64,000 bases of DNA. Source: Fistulifera solaris. Taxonomy: Eukaryota > Bacillariophyta > Bacillariophyceae > Naviculales > Stauroneidaceae. Position numbers and translations under genes: made by a program. Location of the stretch: contig AP026151.1 of the NCBI GenBank assembly GCA_030295235.1, positions 496,001 through 560,000 on the forward strand, in the 5' to 3' direction. Positions 31,812-42,870 of the stretch are shown here, piece by piece. The notes beneath the pieces were generated by a model. That model did not search any database, was not told the origin of the DNA, and saw nothing but the letters and a program-made list of their open reading frames with translations. Position 1 is the stretch's first letter, and each line of letters starts with the position of its first letter.

Positions 31812-32600
31812 ATGGCCGATTCTGATAGCATGACACATACTATTTACCCTTTGAAAAATAGCACTTCTCTTACATCACGTGATCGGCTTCGGGAAGATTC
31901 TTGTAATAGTCTCGAGGCCACACCCGAAATGTGTATCCACTGCTTTGACGTTTTGATTCACAAGTTAACGACGACCAGTCACACAGCAGATGGGAGAGCT
32001 CCACCCACATTCGTGGGTCAACTAGCAGATGACTCCACTCAGTGCCCACTTTTCGTCACATGGCAAATCCGAAATAGTCCTTCGGATCCCTTCGAACTTC
32101 GTGGCTGCATAGGAACTTTGTCACCAAGACGGTTGACGAAGTCGATCGGTGCATATGCGTTGACCAGTGCATTCAGTGATCGGCGTTTTTCACCCATTAC
32201 TCTACCGGAAATTCCATGCTTGTGTGTATCGGTTTCTCTGCTGGTTCAGTACGAAGAATGTGAACACTGCCATGATTGGATAGTTGGTGTGCATGGTATT
32301 ATGATCGAATGGTACGATGCGCAAGAGGAGCATTATTCCGCCACGTATTTGCCCGAAGTAGCTTCGGAACAGGGTTGGGATCAGAAGAAAACGGTCAAGT
32401 CACTGATACGAAAAGCCGGATATCATGGCCCCGTAAATGATGCGTTGCTACAGACTATCAAGTGTACGCGATATCAAAGTTCGAAACAGTCGTTAACATA
32501 TGACGGGTATATTGAGCATAAAGGAGATGATTCAGTACGAGAAATTTTACAGCAAGTGATGAGCAGTCACGGTGACAAAAAAGACTGTTCTCTGATGTAA
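31812..32600 (+). CDS. AMMECR1 domain protein
   Basis: Conserved from archaea to human; molecular role still unsettled, a nucleic-acid or ligand-binding role has been suggested. Signature LRGCIGTLSPRRLTKSIGAY contains the invariant LRGCIG. Other family segments: APPTFVGQ region, SVSLLVQYEECEHCHDWIVG, HGIMIEW, SATYLPEVASEQGWDQKKTV and SLIRKAGYHGPVN. 262 residues in one exon, no frame break. Start ATG 31812 chosen; the frame is open from 31794 but only through a GTG. N-terminal ~40 residues are Ser/Thr-rich and not conserved. Confidence 0.93.
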   Translation: MADSDSMTHTIYPLKNSTSLTSRDRLREDSCNSLEATPEMCIHCFDVLIHKLTTTSHTADGRAPPTFVGQLADDSTQCPLFVTWQIRNSPSDPFELRGCIGTLSPRRLTKSIGAYALTSAFSDRRFSPITLPEIPCLCVSVSLLVQYEECEHCHDWIVGVHGIMIEWYDAQEEHYSATYLPEVASEQGWDQKKTVKSLIRKAGYHGPVNDALLQTIKCTRYQSSKQSLTYDGYIEHKGDDSVREILQQVMSSHGDKKDCSLM

Positions 32601-32690
32601 TTAAAGTCAAGGGGTACGAAGCGGAAGCATTTAATTCAGGCGTTAGAGTTATACAGGTTATCGATTTTTATATTTTCACAAGCGTTCAGT

Positions 32691-34257
32691 TCATTCGTCG
32701 TATCTAAGCTCATCCTCTAGTGCGCTCGCAAAAACTCTGCACTGATCGGCGAACTCTTCATCCGCAACATCCATATCATCTTCGCTATTGCACAGCAGTT
32801 CGTACGCAACCTCCACCATGCTCACCTTTCCTTTCGAGGAACATGATATTATGTCTGTCACAAGGACTCGCTTCTGTCGGGGTGACAGAGCTCCCTGATT
32901 CGACAGCCTCCGTAATGCTGCAACGCAATCCAAGCGGTTCTTTTGCTTCGCGCCCGCTGACTCAACATTTATCTTCCTGCGGTTTCTAGACGACGATGAA
33001 GGTGATGCGTTCTGACTCCATTGTTTAATGATGGCAACCGCTTCGGTTTCCGGTCCCTCTTCTCCTTCATCATCATCATCTAACATACTATCGTCGTCAT
33101 CAACATCTTCTAATTCTATAGTATCCATTCCGCTCTCCATACTTTCGTCATCGTTCAACTCGTTATCGACATCGTTCAATAAGTCATTCAGGTCACCGTT
33201 TAATATGTCCGACAGGCTACCAAGAACAATGCGTTTCACCGGCTTTTTTATCGGGGGTGATGTTTTCGTCCCCCAGCAGTGGGCCAAAATTTTTAATTCC
33301 AAGTATTCCGTCCATTCCTACTTCGTCCTCCTTTTCTTCCTTTTCTGCCGTTTTACTCTTTAACTTGGCCGGCTGTGACGCAGCTCGAAGAGCTTGCTTG
33401 GCGGCCTCAGATTCAGCATGCCAGGAAGCATGATGATGGCAAAGAAGCCATTTTCCTGCCACTTTTCGAAATATATTAGTCGCAGTCAGTTTGTTGATGA
33501 GCTCTGTTTGTCGTTTTTGCCCTCGAACGAAGCGTCTCGCGTATACGTGCTCGTCACAAGAAACGATGGCTGTGGAAGCGCCTTGAATCGATAACCGGAT
33601 GTTGTGTGGTTCCATCCAATTCTTTTGAAAGCTCCCTTGCGTTGCCGCGAACATACGTTGCCAGCTGTGTAGCACTTGCTTCGACCCAACCAACGGTCGA
33701 CTACTCGGATGAATGCAAGTCGCTGTGCCGTCCTTGAGCCATACCGCCTCCATTTCTTCATAGCTTTTGCGAGAAAATGCTTTATAAAAGGCAGCATTGA
33801 CCTGTAAAACATCTCCACAGTCATCAATGTGACCTTGATCGATTTCCACTTTGATTTGTGCTGCTTGTCGGTAATCTTGGCTTTTCACTGCTTTGTAAAG
33901 TTGTTCTTCCAGCTGTGCTATATTTTCTTCCTTCGCTTCGTCGGAGGAAGGTACGGGAGGGGCAATGCTCACGACCTTTTTCAACTCCGCTTCTAAATCG
34001 AGGGGAGCGTTCGGGGCCTTTAAAATTCGATCAATTTCCGCTTGTGCTTTTGCTACGCGAATCTTCTTTTCGACAGCGGCTGTTGTGTTCATTTGTCGGA
34101 GCGATGGATGATCGTGTCGGTCTTTTTCGTCATTGAAGTTCGCTTCAAACAGAAAGGTCGTCCTCCTTATTGATTTAAGAGTGGAAGTTACAGTCCAGCA
34201 CTTCGACGGTGTCCCTGCAAGAGATAGAATCAGCAGTGCCGCTATGAATCTGGTCAT
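32691..34257 (-). CDS. Signal-bearing protein with UVR motif and SnoaL/NTF2-like domain, likely plastid
   Basis: N-terminus MTRFIAALLILSLAGTPSKC is a signal peptide. A UVR motif follows (EENIAQLEEQLYKAVKSQDY with RQAAQIKVEID), then an NTF2-like SnoaL domain of about 125 residues: VNAAFYKAFSRKSYEEMEAV, KDGTATCIHPSSRPLVG, SWQRMFAA and a C-terminal sheet ending KWLLCHHHASWH. The H-P-x-x-x-x-L-x-G element is typical of SnoaL_3 proteins. The C-terminal ~200 residues are in another frame, very acidic (DDDDSMLDDDDEGEEG), then helical. They join if one base is removed from the T6 run 33244-33249, giving GDENITPDKKPVKRIVLGSL. UVR domains occur in plastid Clp-linked and Executer-like proteins; a ligand is not predictable. 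Confidence 0.8.
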
Positions 34258-34791
34258 GGTGATGTTGTAACGGAGTAGAGGTTTATGCCTTGAGTAATTC
34301 TGACTTGCAAATAGGTTTGTGTTTATGTCCTTGTAGCATGAAGAAGAATGAAAACATCACAAGTGCTTTGTCGAACATCAGCTGTCGTTTGTCGTGTTTT
34401 CCGTTTTCCATCGTCGGCTCGCTCCATCGCGAAAAGTAGGTGGATGGATGACGTTCGACTTCGACGTCTTGCAGCTTGCAGCATGTAGTTCCACCGAGTA
34501 CAGTGTGCCGTAGTGTGAAATCTGTACAAGAGGTGTGCATGACAGACTGTACGATCGCACCGTTACTCCTTTACTACTTCAATGGAAACGTCAGATATGA
34601 CGTCACTCTGTGCGGCAGCAAAAACCAGAGATGCGTGTTACGGAGTAATTGGATGTTGGATACGGATAGATTTTTCATTATGTTTGACGACCTTGGTTGT
34701 TTGATAACATTCGCTTGTTGCAGGAACAGTATTTAATCCTAATTAAAACTGAAATTTGTGCGAGAGAACGCAGAAGAAGTGTAGGAAGGAA
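34258..34791. promoter_or_regulatory. Divergent intergenic region
   Basis: 534 bases between two divergent plastid-type genes. TACGGAGTA occurs at 34639-34647 and an ACGGAGTA at 34270-34277, directly upstream of the leftward start. Confidence 0.4.
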
Positions 34792-37215
34792 ATGCGAAAG
34801 ACGGTGCTTCTCCTTGCTTGTATCGGAACGTGCTCGGCCTTCCAACCAACAACCTTCATTCAAAACAAAGGGCAACCTCGACCTTTATTCGCCGTCGAAA
34901 AGCCTAAAAACGAAGAGCCTGAGGAAAAGAAATTTCGTTTCCCTCGATTTCTGAAACGTTGGCGTAATTATGCGGCAATCACTGCTTTTTCGTTGACGAG
35001 CGTCGTAACGCCTTTGGCAGCCCAGGCATCGGCTCCAGTCATGGCGATACCAAAGGCGGAACAGCGTGACCCCATAACGGATGCACTGATCGAGCGTCAA
35101 CGCCGTCAAACAGTAGAAGCACAGCAGGAGCTTCAGAGAATGGCGAAGCAAGCTCGAGAGATAGAAGCTACGCAAGGGGAAGCTGCTCGTTTGAACTTTG
35201 AAAAAGAGTATTATCGCCAGAAGGAGGAAGAAGCAGCCGCAAAGAAAGTTGGATTGAGGCAGTTGAAACTGGATCTTCTCGAACAAGGTATTGATCCATT
35301 TACCGACATTGAAGGTCAGCGGCAGACTATCTTGTATGAAAAGGGTGTTGACTTGGCCGAGGTTTCCGGTACACCGTTCAATCTAGAAAAGGAGTTGGCG
35401 AGGCGATCCCCGAAAAAGACGGTTGCATTTCAAAAAGCCCCTCATCGTAAAATCATTGCGTGCATGGTTCAGGAACTGAACAACCGTGGAGAGGATCCGA
35501 TCGAATACTTTCAAAAGCATCAAGATAAGACTAGCAAAATCATGGAGATGCCGTATGAGAAGGCCGCCCTACTTGCTCAGCAATTTTCCGCGAATCTGGA
35601 ACAGTATGGACAGGTTCGTAAGCCTGCTGAGGGTGAAAAGAGCGTCAAGGAAATGATGGTGAAAGATCCCGCTCAGATCAAGGCGGAGAAAGAGGCTTTG
35701 GCACAAGCGGCGAAATTAAAAGCTAAAGCGGAGAAAGAAGCTGCCAAGGCTGCCGCCAAGGGAGAAAAAAGAAGCCAAAAAGGCTCAAGCGGAACTCGAG
35801 AAAACGGCTAGTGCCGCACCTGCAATGGAGACTGAGGCTCTTGGCTCTGACCTCCCCGCTGACGTTGTAGACGACGAACAATCTTACGATGATGGTGCTA
35901 TATCCAGCATCCCGGCGCCCGTTCCTTCAAAGGCAGCGACGGAACAGAAAATTCCCCCATCGTACCCGTCTCTGCAACCATCGTGACTGTTGCTGGAGGT
36001 GGGTATGCCATCAACTTGATACGCGAGAAACGCGCTGAAGCAGAAGCGGAGCGCCAGCGTCAGTTCAAGTTGCTCATGGGGGTAGATGACGATAATGATG
36101 AAGATGACAGTCTAGATACCGACTACAGCCCGCAGAAAACCATACAAAATAATGCACCATCGGGATCGAGCTCGGCAACGAAGAAGGAGGTGCCGACCTT
36201 TGAACCGCAAGACGCGCCTGCGCCCAAAAAACGACGCCTTGGAATTAAAGGTGTGTTTGGCAAAAAGGGCAGTGGGCGCGCGACTGACTTGAGTACCTTG
36301 GTCGGACCTGGTGGAAACTATCCACAGTTTGCCGCCCTTTTGGCAAAGATCTTGACTTTTGGAGCGCCTGGTCGGTTCCCCACCGTTGTGAAGCTCCCAG
36401 GAGGAATGCCGATGGATGAATTTGATTTAGAGAAGGCCAAGCAACTGCTTACTGAAGCGAGAGAGTCGTCGGGTCTGGAGCTGGCAGACTCGGCGGAAAT
36501 CTTTGCGAATGTTGTAAACTGCATGTTGATTGATATTGTCGATTTGGCATCCACGTCATTGAAAGAAAAAGGTGATGTTACTGTCAAATCCATCAATATT
36601 GTTGTTGACTTTATGAACCATGCTGCTTCGCTTTATGAGTCTGTAGCCGAAGGTGTGGTCATCAAACCAGTTGTCTATGAGGGCGATTTAAGCAAGGCCA
36701 AGTTAGAACAGTTGTATAGCACGTACGCTGTTTCTGGAATGATGGGCATGTTTGGAGGTGATGGAGGGACTGCTGTATCGGAAGACTTTGATAGCCGAGT
36801 AGCCTTACTGCAAGATGTATTCCAAATTAACGAGAAGAAAGCTGAGGGACTTATGATGAAGGCTGTACAAAAGAATATGCTGGAAATGATGAAAGAAGGG
36901 AAAAACTTGGAAGGCATGGAAGAAATGTTGAAGGGATTGGGTGGTATGGACGGAATGAACGGATTGGCGGGTTTGATGGGCGAAGACGGTGAAGGCCCTA
37001 GTCCTGAACAGCTAAAGGAAATGTTGATTTCTCTCAAGCAAATGAAAGATTCTGGATCGATTCCGCCAAACGAATTCGAAGAAGTGAAGAAGCAGTTCAA
37101 AGAGGCTTTTGGCTCCAGTTTAGATGATGTGGTAAAAGACGCGAGCAAAGATGGCGAGTTGAGTAGCACGGAGAAAGAGTTGTTGGAGCTAATGAAGGCA
37201 ATAATGGATGACTAG
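34792..37215 (+). CDS. Large plastid-targeted protein of unknown function
   Basis: Starts MRKTVLLLACIGTCSAFQPT, a textbook diatom plastid signal (CSAF cleavage). A second hydrophobic stretch ITAFSLTSVVTPLAAQA about 65 residues in looks like a thylakoid transfer signal or membrane anchor. A long charged helix (residues ~100-340, Ala/Glu/Lys/Gln-rich) precedes an acidic linker and a C-terminal helical domain with LSTLVGPGGNYPQFAALLAK, VKLPGGMPMDEFDLEKAKQL and a Met/Gly-rich segment. Total about 807 residues. Two breaks: one base too many in A6 35765-35770, and one missing near 35930-35935 before SDGTENSPIVPVSATIVTVA. The second hydrophobic run TIVTVAGGGYAINLI could be another anchor. No family recognised. 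Confidence 0.75.
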
Positions 37216-37349
37216 AATTAAATTATTTTACTTGAACGAATATGGCACGCTTAGACTTAATTAGCTCTGAAAAGAGCAAACTTTAAAGCTAATAAGCTCA
37301 TCAAATGTTAAAATTTAAGTTCTAGTGTACTTGGATTGGTGAATGGTAT

Positions 37350-38916
37350 TTATTCTGGCGATGAGTCAATCATGCCCAAGTCAACCAATATACGATATGC
37401 GCGCTCCTTCAAAGGAAGTGCGATGTACTTCTTCTGCAACTCAGCCTCCTCGTCGGGGCTGAGAGGTTGCCGTCGGTACTGTTTCTTCTTTCCGATGGTT
37501 GAGCTCATATCGTCAATTGATGTTTCACTGTTTCCTTCACCTGCAGTAACTTTTTCCTCATTGACTGGCATCGGAATGTCCATCTCTGGTACCTTTTCGT
37601 GGTCTGGTATTGTAATCTCAGCTTGCAAGGTGTCTGAATCTTCAACTTTTCCAACGCTCACTGGCTCAATCTTTGTGGCTTCAGTCAGAGGCCTTTCTTG
37701 CTTCAATCGTTCTTCAAGCAAAGCCCTTCGAGCCGCTTCTTCTTCCTTTACCTTTCTTAATCGTGTCTCTTCTTCTTTTAGTCTTTCTTCCAATAAAGCC
37801 CGACGAGTGGCTTCTTCTTTCAGAACCGAAGCCGCTTTAGCGGTCTTTTGATATCATCTTCCTGTAGAGGGTCATCGACACTCAGGTTGTTCTTGCTCTT
37901 ACCATCAAGTTCATCTGCCAACCCCTTGCTTCCTTCATTGTTTTGCGTGTAATCTACTGACTCAGTCCCTTTCGTTGATATCTTGATGACTTCGTCTGTT
38001 GCTCGTACTTGTTCTTCCATGGTCTCATCTTTCTTTACCGACATTTTCCCTTGATCCATTGTGGCATCCTTCTCCACTTTTTTCTCCTGCAAATCTTCCT
38101 GGATTATTGGGGTAACTTTTTTGACGGCTTTAATTCCTTTGGGTTTGGTAGTTGTTGGGCTTTCTTTCTCGATAATCTCGGCAGAGGGATCCGAAATGAC
38201 TCTTACGTCTTCCTCGATCAGAGGCACACTAGATGTTACAAACTTCTCGGCATCATCTGTCTCGGAAGCTTTGGCAGTCTTGTCACCGCCAAAAGTTGCT
38301 CCAATTCGCGAAAAGCTTCCTTGGAGATCGACGACGGCAGAGGCTGCACTTGCAACTCTGAAGTAGTAGGAGCACTTTTTTCTTTCATTTCATCTTCGTC
38401 ATCGCTGATCGGAGGTACCAGCGACAGCCCTAATACCGTGCCCCCTCCTGCAGCAAGCATGATGACTCTGCGTTTGGTCCAGACAGTTCCTTTTTTCGAC
38501 GAGACCGGAATAGTGGCTAATTGAGTATCTCCATTGACGGTAGTCGATGTCAACTGCACCGTTTCTCGTAGTGCGATGCCATTCGAAGACGCTCGCAGTT
38601 CTTCGGTCGTTGTCGCGTCGTCTTTTGGAAAAAGTGCGCCGACTGGTCGAGGAAATGTGAAGGATGCAGCGAATAAAAGAGATGCCAATGCCCGTCTCTT
38701 CTTCTTGTTTGCTGTTGGACGAAACCACGGTGGTAAAATCGCCACCAGTCGATGACGCCATTTTCCTGTTCTATCTGCATCAATTTCCTCGTTCGCCGTA
38801 GTCATGGGTAAAGAAGAAAAGTCCGACACACGAGGTGAAAGATATGACGGCACGAATGCGTGAGAGCTTTGCAGAACGCATAGCAACAGAACTAACGCGC
38901 TTCTAACTTTCATCAT
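37350..38916 (-). CDS. Plastid-targeted coiled-coil protein of unknown function
   Basis: Begins MMKVRSALVLLLCVLQSSHA-F-VPS, a plastid-type signal. Two hydrophobic segments follow, ASLLFAASFTFPRPVGALF (possible thylakoid signal) and RRVIMLAAGGGTVLGLSLVP (membrane anchor). The rest is acidic and Lys/Glu-rich with a heptad-like region RRALLEERLKEEETRLRKVK that is repeated (EEATRRALLEERLK, EEAARRALLEERLK), and a compact C-terminus SPDEEAELQKKYIALPLKER with AYRILVDLGMID. Two one-base gaps are needed, at A4 38291-38294 and T4 37846-37849; with them the frame is continuous over about 522 residues. Tail-to-tail with the preceding plastid gene and similar to it in layout. Confidence 0.72.
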
Positions 38917-39347
38917 TCGGAGGCGGGTCTTAGATGAATATATATGTTAATAGCTTGGGGTGTCAGTTTGGCTATAATTGTTTATTCTCTATTCGAAGAT
39001 CTCAATCTGAAATCTGAATGAATCATCATCGTCATCATCGCTTCAAACAAATCATATTCTTTCATTATTCTGTTCCTCGTTCGTGCTTGATTTATACATA
39101 GACGAGCCAACCCCTACGACATTCATCCCTTAAGTACCGTATACCAGTGCTGAGGCTACATAGACGACCCAAAAAGGCCCCGACCACCAGACCTGTCCGT
39201 GTTCCCACCTTTTCGACAACAACGACAATAATAACAAACACAAACACAAACACGAAATGCATAATAGGCTTTCGTGTTCGACGAGAGCCTTGAATCAATA
39301 AAATAACTTAGAAAGCTTGAGTATGATATTGACAAATCACAGCTAAG
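38917..39347. promoter_or_regulatory. Divergent intergenic region
   Basis: 431 bases between two divergent plastid-type genes. A/T-rich simple stretches (AACAACGACAATAATAAC-like, 39215-39255) and no gene. Confidence 0.35.
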
Positions 39348-40094
39348 ATGACGAGACCACGACCAGCCCTCAGTGTACTCATGAGCTTGTTAGCATTAGC
39401 CAACGGTTTCACGACAGTCATCCAGCCCCAATCATGTGTTCGGGTGTCTCCGCTGTGGATGCAATCGTGGCAACGCTTGAGTCCCCAAAAGCCTTGTATT
39501 GTTACGTACTTTCAAGCTGACGACACAGAGCTGGAATTTGAAGAGGCAGAAACGCCTGTGAGCAAATATTTCGACCAAATAAAGAGCATGATTTACTTTT
39601 TGTGGATGCGAAGCGCGGTCGCTTTCATGTGTGCGAGTCAAAGGGATACGGCTTCGAGCGTCATAGATGAACCTGCAGATACGGAAACTATCGACAATTC
39701 TATTGAAGTTCCCCAAGAAGTCACAGAAGAAGAATTGGCATCCCAAATTGGAAACGAAAATTCGAATCATTTAGAAGATGTAGTCGAGGCGGATGAAGTA
39801 TTAATGGAAGATCAAGTACCAGTGACCGACCCAGAGATTGAAACGTCAATAGAAGCTGAGCACAGCGAACTTACGACTGACCCGGTAAAGGAGGAAAAGC
39901 AAGTCACAATTGATAGTGAGCGGCCATCCACAATGCATGCTAGAGAAGGTGACCGCGTTGTTGCTCTAAAGGATGAGTTCTTGGATCCCATGCTAGAGGC
40001 AATCTCGCTAGATTTTGGTCGACCATTAGAAATAGTTGAGACTGGTGTCCCTCCGTTGCGCGAAAAGTCAAAGCCTGAAGCAAGCTCGACATAA
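39348..40094 (+). CDS. Small acidic plastid-targeted protein of unknown function
   Basis: 248 residues, uninterrupted. N-terminus RPALSVLMSLLALANGFTTV carries a plastid-type cleavage site (NGF-TT). A hydrophobic segment SMIYFLWMRSAVAFMCASQ may be a membrane anchor. The remainder is strongly acidic (long Glu/Asp/Val/Thr region, for example QEVTEEELASQIGNENSN) and ends with a short conserved-looking piece DEFLDPMLEAISLDFGRPLE. No domain recognised. It is the third consecutive signal-plus-anchor-plus-acidic gene in 34.8-40.1 kb. Confidence 0.72.
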   Translation: MTRPRPALSVLMSLLALANGFTTVIQPQSCVRVSPLWMQSWQRLSPQKPCIVTYFQADDTELEFEEAETPVSKYFDQIKSMIYFLWMRSAVAFMCASQRDTASSVIDEPADTETIDNSIEVPQEVTEEELASQIGNENSNHLEDVVEADEVLMEDQVPVTDPEIETSIEAEHSELTTDPVKEEKQVTIDSERPSTMHAREGDRVVALKDEFLDPMLEAISLDFGRPLEIVETGVPPLREKSKPEASST

Positions 40095-40188
40095 ATTACA
40101 GATAATGAAGCAATGTAGGCAGCAGCGAAAGGTCTTATTCGCTTTTTTTAGACTGAATTACTCTTGATCCTATTACCCTACATATCAT

Positions 40189-41601
40189 TCATTTATTGAA
40201 TCCTTGTCCCATGACTGGAAGCTTTGGAGTGAGTGGAAGAGCCAGCCCTTCGTTCGCAACGCGTCTGTGGATCTCAGCGCGAAGGCTTCGGATGACTTCC
40301 ACGGGTCGTGCAAACGGCCCCGAAGCGTTGACAGTTTCCTGAAGATCAGCAATTTCTTTTTCGCTCCACCCCCTAGACCAACCATCTGTGAAATGTAAAC
40401 GCTGTTTTTGCAAAGAGGACAGTCCGGTGTAAGACTCAGAACGGCCGCGACTTGTTCTCGATCAAGGCTGCAGACAACTTCTTGGTTTTGGCTACCATAC
40501 AGAATACCGTTTGTGCGCTGGAGCTTTCCGATCTTTACAACAACTCCACTTTCAGTCTTTAGATCAACAAGAGCACCCAATCGAGCCTCAAGAATCTGAA
40601 TGCGTGCGACCGACTCACGGACTACGAAACGTAAATTATCTCCTGGAGGACAACTATCTGACATTTCAACAAGATCGGAGAACTCTGGAATTGTGAGGCG
40701 CACCGGCTCTTCTCCCGCATATTCGTGGCTCTGAATCAATGGCGACGAAAGTAGTTTTACATACACCACGCGTAGGTCCTCAGGAGATTTCTGATCCGGC
40801 TGAAGACCAATCTGGATTCGGTGACTGCCCAAAACTTCAATTGCAAATACCAGGCCACCCTCACTATCGGGACCGGTCGCTGGCTCCAACCCGATGATAC
40901 GGATGCCACTAAGCTCCTCCATTACAGCAACAAGCTTTTCATAGAATTCTTGTACTTCATCGAGACGCTGTACTTCGCTCTCGAGTTTTTCGTTTTCGAG
41001 GCGCAACTGTTCAAGGTGGGTCGGGTTTACGTTCTCGTCAGCAACTTCTAGCTTTTCAATTCGGACTTCCAATTCCCTGGACTCATTTTGAACTTTGGCA
41101 ATTTCTGCTTTCAATGACGCAGCTTGCTGTTGCAAAAGAAGCAGCTGCTCTTCTTGATGTGCCAGTTCTTCTTCATCGACGTCGGTGTCATCTTCCATCG
41201 AGTCGTCTTCCATTGCTGTATTCATGTTTTCCATCTCCTTCATGAGTTGATGCAAATTTTCGCGTTTCGTAGTGAAATGCGCGTACTTGCTTTGCAAGTC
41301 AGCCTTCGCCGTTTGAAAGTTGTGAATTTGTGCGACCAGATTCGAAAAGACTTCTCGCTGTCGCATTTCCAATGCTGCTTGCTCCTCTTCTGTTGGTGCC
41401 TCGATACTCGGACTTTTCTTTTTCCGCTTCAGCAATGAAAGCGTGAAGGATGCGACGTTTCAAATACTCATCACGAACCTGCTCATAGCGAGGCAAAAGA
41501 GTCGCGGAATCGAAAGGAGTGGTATGAAATTGCTCGTCGATATCAAAGTCTTTCAATGATTCAAGGGTCTCTCGAACCTTGCGCAAGTCTACGGAAGCCA
41601 T
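40189..41601 (-). CDS. Coiled-coil protein with possible RWD-type C-terminal domain (KNL1/Spc7-like candidate)
   Basis: Starts MASVDLRKVRETLESLKDFD. Long coiled coil from about residue 60 to 220 (MRQREVFSNLVAQIHNFQTA, QEEQLLLLQQQAASLKAEIA, EQLRLENEKLESEVQRLDEV), then a mixed alpha/beta part: EELSGIRIIGLEPATGPDS, LVFAIEVLGSHRIQIGL, VRLTIPEFSDLVEM, and a helix VVRESVARIQILEARLGALV. Coiled coil plus an RWD-like sheet ending in a long helix is the plan of KNL1/Spc7-type kinetochore proteins, but resemblance is weak. A CPLCKNSVY segment near the end is odd for that family. Two breaks: one extra A around 41420-41430 and one missing C in C5 40369-40373, after which EKEIADLQETVNASG and the end MGQGFNK follow. 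About 470 residues. Confidence 0.6.
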
Positions 41602-42284
41602 CTCTTCTTGTTGTCTTGAAATAACTTTGTTGGTCAGGTTGATCACCGCATGTACTGTTTTGAAAGAAGAAGACGCACACTGCAGATTTGCAGCAGCAGT
41701 TTATTGCAGGACCAACGTCGTCAACAAAAACACGGAATTTCTTTGAATGCAACTGCCGCGCGCGCCTGCCCGCTCACTTAGACAAATCAAAACTATGCCC
41801 TAACTCCAAAACGTCAAAAACTTGCAACCGGTAAAATATCTTTTGCTTATAGCTCCTCTCACGGTAGACCTATGTCAGTTGGCCTCGAGCTAGACCTCTA
41901 GTTAGTTACTCAGTCGGTCTAAAGCTTACGTAAAACTAAAAATTTATCAGAACTAATAGCTTTTGAGAGTTTCTCGCTTGTTACTTTCGCTAGGGCAAAA
42001 GTGTACACGTTGCAAACACAAAGAGGGAGTAAAAGGTTTGTCTACGTGGTTGACGAGGACTTGGGACAGAAGAGTCTGCAATTGATTAAAGCGTTGTAAA
42101 CACGGGTAACATTGTGGACCAGGAACACGCAACAATGAGCTCTTTGTACTACGGGCGAGAGCCGGCAGTCGAACGTTATACAGCAATTAGGTGCATTGTT
42201 ATCACTACGAGCGAGTGAACATGAATTATGGACTATGGACGTCTGCACCTTTGTGTGCCTAATATTTGGTTACTTTCTGTAAGG
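41602..42284. other. Intergenic, nothing recognised
   Basis: 683 bases. No domain-bearing frame or repeat recognised; it must hold the promoter of the 40189-41601 gene. Confidence 0.35.
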
Positions 42285-42542
42285 CTACCGTTCCCAGCGA
42301 CTCTCCGTCACTTTATTGCTGTCGTCTTTGTACATCCAGTTGTCGGCTTGAATCGACTGCAATAAGCCTCTGAGCGAGTGCAACTTGGCTTTCAGAAGCT
42401 CCCGATGACTGTTTGCCGCTGCTTCTTCATGTTCGTGCTCCTCACTGATACTATTGAGGCGGTCTTCGTGCTCCGGAGGGGATATCTCGTGGTGTTGCTG
42501 TTGGTCCAGACGACGAAGAAAAGAGTTACCAGTTGATTGCAT
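42285..42542 (-). CDS. Small hydrophilic protein, unknown
   Basis: 85 residues from a proper ATG (MQSTGNSFLRRLDQQQHHEI). Polar, His/Gln/Glu-rich N-terminal half; the second half forms one amphipathic helix LLKAKLHSLRGLLQSIQADN followed by WMYKDDSNKV. The LHSLRGLLQSI..DNWMY stretch looks conserved-like rather than random, which is the main support. No signal peptide or membrane segment. Could be a small complex subunit; no family recognised. Confidence 0.45.
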   Translation of the reverse strand: MQSTGNSFLRRLDQQQHHEISPPEHEDRLNSISEEHEHEEAAANSHRELLKAKLHSLRGLLQSIQADNWMYKDDSNKVTESRWER

Positions 42543-42870
42543 TGTTAGCTGTTGTTCCTCGTATGATACAGGAAGCTTATATTGTTCCGAAGCAATTTCT
42601 AATATACTCGAAAGTACTACGACTGTTGTTATGCTGTATGGAGCGCTTTACAGATACCAAATATTGATGGATTGCGCGATCGTTTTATTTTATACTTCCA
42701 TGTGCTCCGCCATCATGGTCGTCGTTTTTTTTTGCGTGCTTTCATGACTCGACTAAGGTTAGTAGGTTTACAAAATTCTTGGTTTTTCGCATTATGGACT
42801 CTAGAGACTACCGGTACATGTCATTTTTACAAAAAATGATCATTTGCTCTGCTGCAACAACGCGAATTCA
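42543..42870. other. Intergenic with one copy of a dispersed 26-bp repeat
   Basis: 328 bases. Positions 42749-42774 are identical to 45374-45399 (26 bases starting TCGACTAAGG and ending TTTACAAA), both in intergenic DNA and in the same orientation. Confidence 0.5.
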
